Shown here: positions 24,851-36,116 of the stretch, one piece after another
Layout of the letters: every line of letters begins with the position of its first letter
How positions within the stretch are numbered: the first letter of the stretch is position 1
Source of the DNA: Sphagnum compactum
Taxonomy: Eukaryota > Bryophyta > Sphagnopsida > Sphagnales
NCBI GenBank assembly: GCA_965153455.1
Contig: OZ234493.1
Coordinates: 20,574,213-20,638,212, forward strand
Direction: 5' to 3'
Length of the DNA stretch: 64,000 nt
Made by a program: the position numbers and the translations under genes
The notes under the pieces: model-generated
Database searches by the model: none
Seen by the model: the letters and a program-made list of their open reading frames with translations, nothing else
Told to the model about the DNA's origin: nothing

Positions 24851-25327
24851 ACAAGGCCCTTGGACAGGGGCGTTACCAGAATACAGTTGTTTTTTTTCTT
24901 TAAATAATTTTTTAAATTTAAAATAATTAATAAACTGACTTTTAAATTTTTTTTTAAAAAATTAATTAATTTAATGTAGGTAGATTATACTTACTTTGCA
25001 GGCGCAGGAGGGTACCTTATGCCTATTAAGTAGGTGTGAGCTGCCTCCTCTTTTCAAGGAAGGCTATATTCCTGGATTTAAGGTGTTCTCCGTTTACACT
25101 AAACAATCTAGCCCAGTGCTTTTTAAGTATAAGGGAAGAAGGCCTGATCCCAAGGGCCTCCTCCCCTAATTTGAGGGTCATAGCTTAAGGGTCATATGGG
25201 ACTTGGACTTACTGTACTGGAGGTTTGATCCTGAAATTAAGGGCCACCCTTGGGATTTTTGGCCCTAAAATTAGGGGTGCGGGAATAAGACCTTTGGCGG
25301 TATAAGGTACAAAAAGGTTTGTATGAC

Positions 25328-25789
25328 ATGGTGTCTTCTACTACTGATGAATGTATCTTCTTCCACGTGGGGAGGTGCTTTCCAATACAAAGAAAAATGA
25401 GCTTGCAGCAGGATGGACATAAACCTGGGTGGCCATTATACTTTACCCTGTGCAAGCAAGATAAGCTGCTGTTCTGCAGCAAGATAAGTTGTTCCAGCAA
25501 GAGCCCCACTGCAATAAGCATTTGGGTGAACCATTGCAATGAGAAATCAACTTTTGGGGTTTATTGGTTGAACAAAGGACATTTGAGTGGACCCATGATC
25601 GACCATGATCTTCTCGGCTTCCAAAACTTGATCATTTATGAAACCAAAGGAATCCTTTCGCGATTGCAAAATTCACACCTAGAAATTTTAGGTCTTGATA
25701 AACCCTTAAATTTCATTATAAGAGAAAAGCAAGGGAGGAGGGGAAAGCTTTTGACCACAAATTTTGATTTCATCCAAAAAAGAACTTGA
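25328..25789 (+). CDS. Unrecognised open reading frame of about 153 codons
   Basis: The longest ATG-started open frame outside the two recognised genes, ending at a TGA near 25789. It contains CFPIQRKMSLQQDGHKPGW, PLYFTLCKQDKLLFCSKIS and SSKSPTAISIWVNHCNEKS. The order of these strands faintly recalls the start of a Tubby C-terminal domain (xRxK..., PxYFLxL..., SxNYxISxD), but no diagnostic motif is complete. No splice context or neighbouring exons were recognised. It may be a decayed gene fragment or chance. Confidence 0.2.
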   Translation: MVSSTTDECIFFHVGRCFPIQRKMSLQQDGHKPGWPLYFTLCKQDKLLFCSKISCSSKSPTAISIWVNHCNEKSTFGVYWLNKGHLSGPMIDHDLLGFQNLIIYETKGILSRLQNSHLEILGLDKPLNFIIREKQGRRGKLLTTNFDFIQKRT

Positions 25790-26337
25790 TGAAATCATGT
25801 TGGCATGACCAAATTTTGCAACTTTGATTGATGCAATTGAAACTTGCATAACAAAAAACCATTAAGCATATCATTCACATCCATTGTTAGGTGTAGTAGC
25901 CCAATGGGTTCAAGCATTGAAGTGAAGTCCCAAGGGCTTGGGTTCCTTGTCTCTTTTACCCTAGTAGAATCAAACATCAAAACATCATTAAGAAAACCTT
26001 CAAAATCTTTATGCTCTATGTGTGGTGAAGGAACAAAGTTACCTTATTTAGTCACTCCATCCGAAACACTACTTTAAAACCCAAGTAGCAATAAATATAC
26101 CATATGTTTCACTTGGTGCCCACTTTCTTAGTTTTGCCCATAAATTGGAATCCCCATCCTGACAAACAAAAACTATACGAAATTTGAAACTATTTTCAAA
26201 GTTTTAAATAATTTGTTACTTGGAGTGATTCCCAGACTTGGCATCAGATACTACCACGGATTGGCTTTTGATACATAGATGTGTGTGTCCAAGTGCTCGC
26301 TCTCTTATTAAGTTTGGCGCTACTCCACCCCCAAATA

Positions 26338-26370
26338 CAAACAAACAAACAAACAAACAAACAAAACAAA
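26338..26370. repeat. (CAAA)n microsatellite
   Basis: About seven tandem CAAA units. Other simple repeats in the window include (TC)n at 8770-8787, (GT)n near 2110-2135, (TGCA)n near 43173-43190 and (TA)n near 45361-45374 and 62373-62385. Confidence 0.85.
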
Positions 26371-26675
26371 ATAAACAATTATTCAAGTGACCTGACAATT
26401 TATTTATTTTTGCAATTATTTTGCTTCTTCCAGAAAACCGTTCAGTTGTCCTAATATATGCCGACCAAATGTGATTTTGCGAGAGTATTTTATACCCCGA
26501 CCTACCTATACCTTTGAAGCACAACAAAGGTGCACTCCTAGGTACATGGAAAACACCTTTCTATCTAGGTGTTCAAACTAGGTATGTAGCTGGGCTGTTG
26601 TTGTTGGTTTGAGAACAACAAAAGAAGCCAATGAAATAATGTCTTCTGCTGCACATACCAAATAGCCCACCCCCA

Positions 26676-26704
26676 CCCCCCCCCCCCCCCCCCCCCCCCC
26701 CCCC
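26676..26704. repeat. C29 homopolymer
   Basis: An uninterrupted run of 29 C, bordered by further C-rich sequence. Lengths of such runs are unreliable in sequencing. Confidence 0.9.
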
Positions 26705-27061
26705 GCCCCCATTCCAGGAATGTTTTTCTTCGGACTAAGTACTAAGTACTCAATGGCTAAATCATATTGGGAGGAGGGGGGGCGGGGGGGAGAGGTAAAA
26801 TAGCATCTTCTTCTAGCGTCCCCCAAGTAATATGTGCTGGTTTTTATTGAACCCCTGCTGCTGCTGCTGCTGCAAAATCACTTTTGGAAAAAAGGAAGAA
26901 AGGAATAAAATCACTCTTGTTTGAGTGTAAGACCCACCACAGCTGCTTACTGACATTCTTGGTATTTTGTTTTTTTTCCTTTTTCAAAGCTTCTGTAGTC
27001 CTAATAAAGACTGTGTGCTTCAATCAAAAAGTAGTTGATCATGATTCATGACCGAGGTTTT

Positions 27062-27110
27062 GTTTTTTTTTTTTTTTTAATAATTTGGGTGGGGGGGGGG
27101 GGGGGGGGGG
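27062..27110. repeat. T17 tract followed by G20 tract
   Basis: A 17-T run (27062-27078) and a 20-G run (27091-27110) lie 387 bp from the C29 run. Simple homopolymers; length may be inaccurate. Confidence 0.9.
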
Positions 27111-27262
27111 AGCCAAGTTTGTGAGATAGATGAATTGGTTTAGCCAATTTTGGCTACAAGTCATATAGAAAATTTGATCTTTTTTTTTGAAACCCATACT
27201 GCTACATATTGATGATGGGGCAAGAAAACTATAGCCAATCCACCTATCTCACAAACTTGGCT
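27111..27262. repeat. 19-bp perfect inverted repeat bordering 114 bp
   Basis: AGCCAAGTTTGTGAGATAG at 27111-27129 is the exact reverse complement of 27244-27262; similarity continues inward to about 32 bp. The left copy abuts a G20 tract. It could be a small MITE end pair or a hairpin-forming relic. Confidence 0.8.
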
Positions 27263-29329
27263 ATATTGGCTATATTCGGATATTTGAAAAAAAGAAATCC
27301 CTCAAAATATGACAACTTTGAGACTTTTTTTTCCCAAAAAAATCCTTTATACAAATCACAACCCACTCTTTTTATTTTTCACCAAGTGATATAAATTTCA
27401 CCTCAAAAAATCATTGATCATGACATAATAAAAATCTAATTTAAAATGATTATTCACTCCAAACACACATACGAATATCATCCTCACATACAATAAATAT
27501 ATAATTTAGAAATATTTTTTACTCCAAACGACACATGCAAATCACAACACACTTAAGTTACAACTTATATTACACCACATAAACATGGTAAAACAATACA
27601 AGGATATCATCACTTTGATAAAAATGACGATTTGTTTCCATACAATGATACAATTAACTTTTGAGTGAAATGTAATTTCAACTTATTCTTGAGGACGGTT
27701 CCAAAGTTGATTTCTAAGCAATTTTGATCTTTTTGGATTTGGATATTCTCACAATGTTCCCACCAAGTTCAAAAAGGTTGCCATGATATTCCGAGGCATT
27801 TTTTGAAAACTTCCCAACAGATTTCCAAAGTTCCCAAAATGTGCTCAAGACCAACAAAGATGAACATAGGAACATCACAACAAATTTATGTAAAGACCAT
27901 TTTAGTGCTACCATTGAAAATGCCCTCATGTATTAACCAAAACCCTAAAATTCAAAAAACCTAAACCTTATCTAAACCAAGGACTCTAGCCTCTAGCCTT
28001 CATTATTGGATACCTCCCAAAAATTTAAGAAATTAACATCAAATTTGTAGGTACCTTTATATGGTCTTCCTTTTTTTTTTAATTATGTTTTGTAACCAAC
28101 ACCAAAGTGCCACAAAAATTACAAAACTTTTGTGAAGTTCAAATAACATTCGGATGTCAATTCAGTTAACACCCAAGGGCCTAAATGGTGGTTTCTCACA
28201 TCATAGAAACTGAAAATCTTTGTCTTCAATTTAAAATGAAGGCGATTTAAATGTTTCTAGCCAAAATAGGCATTAATGTTACCCTAATTTAAAATGGGCA
28301 TGTATTTTTACCCTAATTTAATAGCATTTTATACATGATGTCCATTGTTGCTTCATACATGTTTTTCTTCCGATTTGATCACCAACCAACTTAATGTTTT
28401 TAAAAACTCATTTTACTAATTGTTCCCATGTTTTGATATCGCAAAATCATCCCATCCCCCACATAAGTTCGAGGATTGGTGCCATGACATCCTTGGGGGG
28501 CTAGCGTGTATGTGAAGAAGAAGAAGAAGAAGGAGAAATTTGGACTATCATGCACATCATTTTGTTGTCCTCATCTCTTCATCTCCACCCATTTTAAAAT
28601 TCTTTGTGGACAACATTAGAGGGTGTGTTCAACTTTAGGGCATTGAATTTCCAATGGGCTACTTCATTATCCCCACCATAGTAGCATGACAAGTTCCAAC
28701 ATTTCAGTGTGGAATCATTTTATTTATTTTTAAATGAGTTGATGTTGAAAAATAGAATAATCTGAAATATTATTCCCTTTTTTTTTTCACAAATTTTTGT
28801 TCTTTGATTTTTGGAATTTTTTTTTTTTCAAGATTGCAGCATTTTTGAAGAAAATAATATAATTGGTAGTGTCAAAAACTGCTCTATGTATTATTAAGGT
28901 ATTATTACCTCTCAACAGTGATTTTTTTTTTTTCTTCAATGTTCTGATTATTTAATCATTGGCTAGCATCTCAAGAGGGATTTGGCATTAAATGGCAACA
29001 AGCTTTAAGAAAATAAATAAATAAATGGTTTAAAAAAGTAGTTGAAAAAATGGGACCAAAATCAAATCCAAGCCTAAATGTAACAAAGAAATTCCAAAAA
29101 ATATTGGCGGAAATTTGGCAAAATTTTCAAGAAAAAATGGGAATATTGCTACAAAATATTCCTTTAATTTTTATTTTTCACATTTTGGCGAAATGTCGCA
29201 CCAAAAGAACGCTGCTCTCACGCATCGCAATGAACCCCCAAAGGAAATTGAGAAATAAAAAAGAAAACAATAAATAAATACTTTAAGGAACCCTAAAGGT
29301 AACTGCCAATTCAATTCCCATTAGGGCTA
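27263..29329. other. AT-rich intergenic sequence
   Basis: Family C similarity at about 27290-27410; (GAA)n near 28516-28530; otherwise nothing recognised. Confidence 0.55.
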
Positions 29330-29760
29330 CCACCCCGCCGGGTACGGGGTGAGGTCCTGAGACCCGTCCCGCCGGTTCGCATGATCGAGAAGATAATTAT
29401 TGGCGACAAAGGACGAATCAGAACACGACAGGCAGAAGATTCGATCGAAGCCGTCGATGGGTGCATCATTGAAAGCATCCAGGCGGTCGGAAAACTGCCA
29501 AAAGCCTGCGGTGAATAGAGACATCTCAGCCGTTGAGACTCCTGGAGAAACATCTCCGCCGTTCGCCGCTGATGGAAAAAAAAAAGGGCCCCGCCTGCAT
29601 AGCGCACGATGGTACGCACATTCCGAGAGAATCCAGATGCAGAGAATCGATCCACAACCGTCCGATGGATACAGGCTTTTGGATCTGAACCGTGGTCGTG
29701 CTTTCCCTGGAGTCAGGGAATCGTATCTGAACAGAATTTCAGCAGGAGTGCACTTTTTCA
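29330..29760. other. GC-rich island with overlapping open frames, origin unknown
   Basis: About 430 bp of clearly higher GC and CpG content within AT-rich DNA, starting with a CCCCGCCGGGTACGGGG segment. Several frames on both strands are open for 95-157 codons, as expected by chance when stop codons are depleted. No domain could be recognised. It may be a decayed gene 5' end, a regulatory CpG-rich segment or foreign/organellar DNA. Confidence 0.5.
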
Positions 29761-30041
29761 CTTTAATAATGACAAAAAGCCTAGTCAAAGTAGTTACCAA
29801 CTCCAGTTTTTAAAATTTCAGTGTGAACACAGAAAAAAGCTCATTTATGGCTCAAAAACATGGACACCTGTGAAAAACTCTTTACACGTGTAAGTTTCCT
29901 ATTTGTTGGAAACCCAATCCAATTTTGTCAGACCTTAGCCTTTCTAGGGCGTGACACACGGCAAAAATGAATGGCGAAGAGGAGGCCAAGACTCAAAGTG
30001 GGACCAAGTTTAGTAAGGCGCTAGATTAGCCAAAAAACCAA

Positions 30042-30058
30042 CCCCCCCCCCCCCCCCC
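30042..30058. repeat. C17 homopolymer
   Basis: A run of 17 C in otherwise AT-rich DNA. Shorter G or C runs occur at about 10136-10148, 55431-55447, 62874-62884 and 63633-63645. Confidence 0.85.
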
Positions 30059-31563
30059 AAAAATTAATGGGGCTAAATTAATAGCCAAAAGGTGACCACT
30101 AAATAGGTACTAGGTATGTTCATCTAAAGGAACTAAATAAATAAATAAATACGTGCTTTTTGTGGGATGTGGGACCTTAAGGAAAAAAGATAAGCCCTCT
30201 CCTGAATGCATATGTTGAGTGATCTCATTGGCCGCATGTAAAAGGCAAAATAGTTTTCCGAAACCAGAATATTCTGCCATTTCGCCCTTTTCATTTGAAA
30301 ACTTTTTGGCCTAAAAGCAAAACCCCACCCCCCCCCCAAAGAAAAAAAAAACTGTTTTTTTGGGGGAGGGTGTCACCACACTTGTGTCTATTGGCTTAAA
30401 AGTTCCTTGAAATAATGTCGCCAATTAAGTGGATATCTGCCTAGGGATGGATGTTCGTCACCTTGGCTCCACCAGGAAATTTGGAAAAAAAAAAAATTGA
30501 AAAAGAAAGGCACAGGTTGCGACAATTTGTGACCATTTTTGACCTGAACGAATACCCTTTCGATCGAAGAGTGCGTGTGTACGTATTTGTGATTCATATT
30601 AATTAGTTGTGGGGACCCCCAAAGTTCAAATTTGTTTTCTCTGTGATGGGTATCTTGGATTGCCTCATCAGAGAGAAATTTACTCGAGCGAGCTTTCGAG
30701 AGTCCCAAAATCGATACTGTAGTTAATCTAGGTTGTTTGTTTGGGGAGCAAGCTGCAAATGTGCCTAAGATGCTTAATAATTTATTTATTTTTGTCAGAT
30801 ATGTTCGGCAGTAGAAATAAAAAATAATTTATAATTTCGTATTATACCAAATAATGAGGCCATTCTGGTTGAGAGCTCCATTCAGATTTTTGGCAATTTC
30901 AAAAAATAATTAATTAGTGCTTAACCGGCCTAAGTACTAGGGTGTATTGTATGTCTCCTTCTTCAGGCTGCTTGTATATACTCACAAGAGTAGAACTTAA
31001 GCAAAGCTTATGGAACAAAGTGAGGTGTTATTGGGAACATGCTGGGGAACATGTTGAGAACTCATTGAGAACTTGATGAAAACAACCAGAAATCGAGCAC
31101 CCCCCACCCACCCTCAAAAAGGAAAAAAATTTGACCTCAAGTGCATGTTGGCTCATCTTATGGCCCTCAGGAATTTCCATGCCTACCTATGTCTTTTACC
31201 ATTTTTGGCCTAGGCTAATGGCAAGGGCAGAATTAGACTGGGGCACATAGACGACTCACCATGCACCTAGTGGCCAAGAGGGCCCATTGTTTTTCCTTTG
31301 CGGAGGAGGGGCTTTACACAATAATGACAAAGCAAAGTTTTAGGTCAGGAGGTTTCGTAATGTTACCGCTAAACATATGTGCACTAAACGTGTAAGCACT
31401 AACCATCTAGAGATTTACATGACAATTGGAACCTGAGAAAGCCAATGAATGAAAATGTCAATTGTAAATGACGAAAATGGATGATATGTAAAACCTTTTT
31501 GTTTTGGTGTTCACTAAACAGGATGTGAAGAAACTGGGACATAGAATGATCAATATGCTGTAA

Positions 31564-32102
31564 GAGCATCTCCATTAGTTTTTTCAACCCCACACATAAA
31601 AACTTAAACTGAAATTGCAAATGGGTGGTAGACTTGTGGTACTCGCAATCTACTTGCACCAATGATTCGATTGGTCAATTATTAGGAACTGGGAGCAGCA
31701 GTCAGATCATATTTATTACACTCTTCTCCAGCGGGTGTTAGGCCTTGTTGTGCCTTTTACAACTGTGCAAAAATATTGTGCTAAAATCATTTTGCTAAGC
31801 CAAACCAGCACCATTTTTTTGACATTTCTTCATCCAATTTCGACTTGGAGGGTCACTACTCAAGTGTCGTAGCGGTGTGAAAATGGGCATGCTTTCTCTA
31901 AACTTGCACTTTGAGTAGTGGAGGTTTCCAAAATTCGGTAAAATTGGCTAGTCGTACCGATTGGCCCATGTGTGGTATAAAAAAAATTCTTCAATAGTTA
32001 TTTATTATTTTTGAATGAGGGAGAGACAAACAAAATAACACTAAATTTGGATGTTATAAATATTGATATTGTCTAAAATATAGTGCATGGCTAGAGTTGC
32101 TC
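31564..32102. mobile_element. Tourist-like MITE (family B), copy 1
   Basis: Ends GAGCATCTCC and AGAGTTGCTC form inverted termini, flanked on both sides by TAA, the 3-bp target duplication typical of PIF/Harbinger elements. Length is 539 bp with no coding potential. The central part (about 31722-31860, ending ATTTTGCTAAGCCAAACCAG and TTTCTTCATCCAATTT) is clearly related, inverted, to copy 2 at 53.5 kb. Confidence 0.75.
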
Positions 32103-32845
32103 TAATGGGCATCATTGAGAGGAACATGCATCAACAAACTTTTGAATATTTTAATTGGATAGAGAGCAACATTTTAAATTTGTTGCACTTGTTTAGTATT
32201 TGCTTGTTAAAATGACATGTTTAGTATTTGCTTCTTCAAATGTAAAGGTAATTTTAAGTGTGGGGGAAGTCAGATTTCTGAAGTGTATGATTTCATAGAA
32301 AGTGAGTGATGATTTGTTGCTCAAAAGGCACATTTACACTGATCAAATAAGTTTTACCAAGTTTTTTTTAAAAAAAATTCTTAACACTAAACATAACACA
32401 GGGGCAAATCCTGGGTGTCAGGAATGTTCTCATCCCTTGGGATTTTGTGAATGACACCGTCCTTGGGATTTACATGTTGTAAAAGAATTGGACAAATCTA
32501 CATTAACAAGAAATGGAGGAATAAGAGTCAATCTTACAAATTGTAAGATTGGCCGGAATGAACCTTCACGGCGTCTTCTTTTCCAAAAATTTGTGAAGTA
32601 GGTGGGTTGGCGATCATGCACAAGACAATGTAGCCAAATTTGGCTAAAGGTTAGAGGAGGAAGTAGCCACTTTTACAACCCCCCTCTAATTTTTTGGCAA
32701 CTTGTTAGAATCTATTCTCTAAATATGGCAACTTTAGATTTATTTTTTCCTCCTAATGTGGCAACTTGGTATCTTTTGTACCTTCTTTTCTTTCTCAACA
32801 GGTTGCAAAATTTTGCCCCAAAAAAAAATACCATACACTAGCACA

Positions 32846-33040
32846 CCATGAGGATGAATGGTGTGTGAATGAGAAATATTTTTCATTGTATTCTTACTCC
32901 ATATTTAACCATGGAGGTTAGCTATGTACTAACCATCCACATGCATCTACCTAGTAGCCACCAAGTGCCTTACCCACTTATGTGCCTACGTATTGACCAT
33001 TTACATTCCTTACCTACCTACTATATTAATCCAAAAACAT
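32846..33040. mobile_element. Family A element, truncated copy
   Basis: Similarity to 56240-56440 begins at CACCATGAGGATGAATGG and runs through the shared GGTTAGCTATGTACTAACC segment and the CTACCTAGTAGCCACC stretch. The second terminus was not found, so the copy appears truncated. Confidence 0.6.
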
Positions 33041-33290
33041 AAAGACCTAGTAAATAATTTATAGTGTATATGGAGAGGATATGTTAAAAGGCATATTTTT
33101 GTCGAGCTCCACAAACAATGGGAACTTTTGAGAAGTTCTTGTCTTTTCATTTTAAGTTTCTCTCAATTCAAAAATTTCATATGCTTTCAATCTATCTATG
33201 AAGGAAGGTAGTTTGTTTTGTTTTGTAGTCATGAGATCCACTGAACCAGGATGCTTCAGATCGTGTTCTTCGTGTCTTTGGAAACCTCTC

Positions 33291-33383
33291 AATGAGAAGG
33301 GGTGCATGGGCTTGGTTCCATGGCGTTCGGACTTGCGGTGCAAAAGTTCTTCAATATGGAATGATTTCTTCACTGGGAATTAG
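33291..33383. repeat. Isolated fifth copy of the 11-kb repeat unit
   Basis: AATGAGAAGGGGTGCATGGG, GGTTCCATGGCGTTCGGACT and GCGGTGCAAAAGTTCTTCAA follow the same order as the 11-kb array units, 22 kb away. It is followed by GATGTTGTTGGAAAGATCTT, matching the inter-unit segment of the array. Confidence 0.65.
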
Positions 33384-34429
33384 ATTAAATAGTAGCTGAA
33401 AATTTCAGAGTAATTGGAATGTGCCTTTGATGTTGTTGGAAAGATCTTGATGAGCAGTATCTTTTAGATCAAAGGATGTTTTGAGATTAGATAACATGTT
33501 TTGCACTTTCTTTCAATGCTTTTAAATTTAATTTAAATTTAATCTATTTTAAGCCAAAGTGAATGTTATTCAAGTATGGGCATTATCTGATCGTTAAATA
33601 ATTTTTAATTTTTTTAAACAAGGATTTATAAAACTGAAAACCCATTTAAATATATGCAACAAATTAATTGCAAATATATATTTCAGCATTTGACATCAAT
33701 TAAAAGCTTCCTACACACATAATAGAAAGAAAGATTCAAAGTAATAACAAGAATGCAAAAATGATGAAATTCTACTAATATTCATTGAAAATCTCAGTTA
33801 TTTGGCAACATTGTAGTCTTGCTACAAAAAATCACACTAAATCAATCAAGTTGTGAATTGTAAAATATTTTGTATTGTAGAATTGGTATGTGCCTAAGAA
33901 AACACTAAGAATCAAGAAAATTACATTGTACAAGCTACTACAAGTCAAGTATGAAGAAAAATGTATTGCAAAATCATTTTTAACATTCTTGCATGCTTCA
34001 TAAGAAATCACCTATTGTGCTTTGTTATAAAATGCTCGTAGTTATGTTGCAATTTGTTGAGTGTGTAAATTGATGTCCACCAATGTTTGTCATTATTGTA
34101 GGTCTTCTTCTCTCATAGTTTGCCATCAACTCTATGAAAAAAACAAGTATATTCAAAGAATTTCAACATGCACCATCATCATGGTCATCTTCCAAAGTTC
34201 TGTTAGATTGAATATTTAAAGCACTTCGAGCCACAAACTTGGAGCCATTGACTTTTGTTCCTTGAAGGGTTGGAGGTTCATTTTTGTAAGTAGCACATTC
34301 TCCTTGTTTGGATGTTCAAAAACAAAAGTCAATGCACAAGAAGTGTTAAAGCTTACATACTAAAAATTTAAAATTTAAAATTTCACAATTCAAATTGAAA
34401 GAGAAAATTCAAAATGGAAAGTTACCAAC

Positions 34430-34471
34430 CTTCAATTTCTTGAAGCATTGATATTTCTCAACCAAAGCTTC
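34430..34471 (-). CDS. Exon-like 42-nt segment, possibly coiled coil
   Basis: Bounded by CTTATAG and GTTGGTAAC, it encodes EALVEKYQCFKKLK in phase 0. A second exon-like stretch follows at about 34304-34165 on the same strand. Read in phase 0 that stretch starts ENVLLTKMNLQPFKEQK; in another frame it gives QGTKVNGSKFVARSALNIQ before a stop near 34165. The heptad-like leucine pattern suggests a coiled-coil remnant. The frame conflict suggests a pseudogene. No family recognised. Confidence 0.2.
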
Positions 34472-35841
34472 CTATAAGGAAATGATCATTAGAAATCTTG
34501 ATCAATATGATTCTATGAACAACTCTATTTCTAAGCTCATTATTATCGTAGTACGTGAATAGTTTTGGCACAAATTATTATTATTTTGTTTTGTTGAATT
34601 TTTCACAAAAAACATTATGTCAACAAATTTGGAGATTCAATCAAAATGTAATCAAGGTAGGTAGACTTGAACTCGTGCCTTATCCAACAAAATAGCATAA
34701 ATTGTCACTAGTCTAAATGAAAGGACAACAAGAAACTTCTAAAATGTCTAATGATTTTATTATATTTAATCCTTATATGTTGAAAATTTTTAAATCAAAA
34801 ACTCAAGTGCCAAATCAAAAACTTAAAATTATATTAATTATTCTGCACATTAATGCTGAAACTACCCAAGTACTATGGTAGTCTAATTATACCTACAAAA
34901 CAAAGAGTGCACTAAAACAAAAAAAGAAATCCTTATTTGGTGTAGCTATTGGGAAATTTTTATTCCATAATCAACTAAAACCAAAGCATTTGCCATATGT
35001 GTAATAGCAACTCCATGCCCCATTTCGTTACTAATATTCTTTCCCCTCAATTTTAGAATATATATTTTTACATAAAAGCTTCAAATTATTCCTTCCAATG
35101 ATAAGTCTACATAAACCCAACATGATTATGCTTAGTAATGAACTTATTATTTAGAATTAAGAAAATAAGATGAGGAGAAAAGTCACCCCATTGAGGTTTA
35201 TGAAAAAGTAAAGTTTTGAAGATCTACATTACATCAACAATGTAACAATTTATTGGAGAGCGGGTGCAAGATAAGGTAGATTACTTTTTGCATCACATTG
35301 TAAGTTTTTACAAAGTGTAATGCATCAACATTTCATAAAATCATCATTGTGCCAAATTTGCCCATGCATTAAAATTTTCAACTTGAATAAAAAGACATCT
35401 ACGTAAAAAATTATAACATATATTTTCCACATATAGATATTGGACTCTTTTGTTTGTGACTTTATACAAAGACATTTGCATTTATGAATTTTGTTTGGGA
35501 TATTTTATAAGGATTCAATATATGATATGTTAAAGATAAAATAACATAGATGCAAAACATTTGTTAAAGTAACCTTAACCCAAGGAAAGATAAGGAGTTT
35601 TAAGATGGACCTTATTTTCAAAAGTCCATATCATACTCATTTTTTATGGAATTTATTTTTTAAACTTTAACATGCATGTTAAAGAGTAATCTAATTGGGC
35701 TTTTATTCACATAATCTTTATAATCTCATTAACTACGTTGAACCCCCCACTTAAACAATGATATCATAGTAAATTTCAATTTTAACACTACCAAACAAAC
35801 TTTTGATGGACTATTTATCCATTGGAATTGGTCCACCTTAC

Positions 35842-35920
35842 CTTGCAACCACACCGAAGGTGTAATGGTGAGTAACAAAACAACAATCAACATCAAATTT
35901 TCAGTTTTTGTTAATTCCAT
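35842..35920 (-). CDS. Candidate first exon encoding a signal peptide
   Basis: From an ATG at 35920, 26 codons give MELTKTENLMLIVVLLLT followed by ITPSVWLQ: a short polar start, a hydrophobic core and a small-residue/polar end typical of a secretory signal. The frame runs straight into a good splice donor (G|GTAAGG). I could not identify following exons in the AT-rich DNA downstream on the minus strand, so the mature product is unknown. A relic or chance frame is possible. Confidence 0.25.
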
Positions 35921-36116
35921 GTTGATATTTGTAACATACAATCCAAAGCATAACGAAAATTGAAAGAAAAAGATTCAAAGGAACAAACAAGGTTAATCCC
36001 ATAAATTTTTCATTGTTTGTGTAGTGTTGTAACTCCATGATTGGGTAGGGCAAATTTTCACGTGAGATCATGCATTCTAATTAAAACAAAAATAGCCATT
36101 GCCTTATCTTGTTTAG

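Larger units (their letters stand above)
24851..26675. other. Intergenic sequence upstream of CRBN
   Basis: Contains the unrecognised frame at 25328-25789 and a (CAAA)n repeat; otherwise no recognised feature. Confidence 0.5.

Noticed and set aside
30130-30190. GTCCCACATCC on the minus strand, resembling the plant snRNA upstream element RTCCCACATCG
   Set aside because: One mismatch, and no snRNA sequence (U1, U2, U4, U5 or U6) follows at the expected distance.
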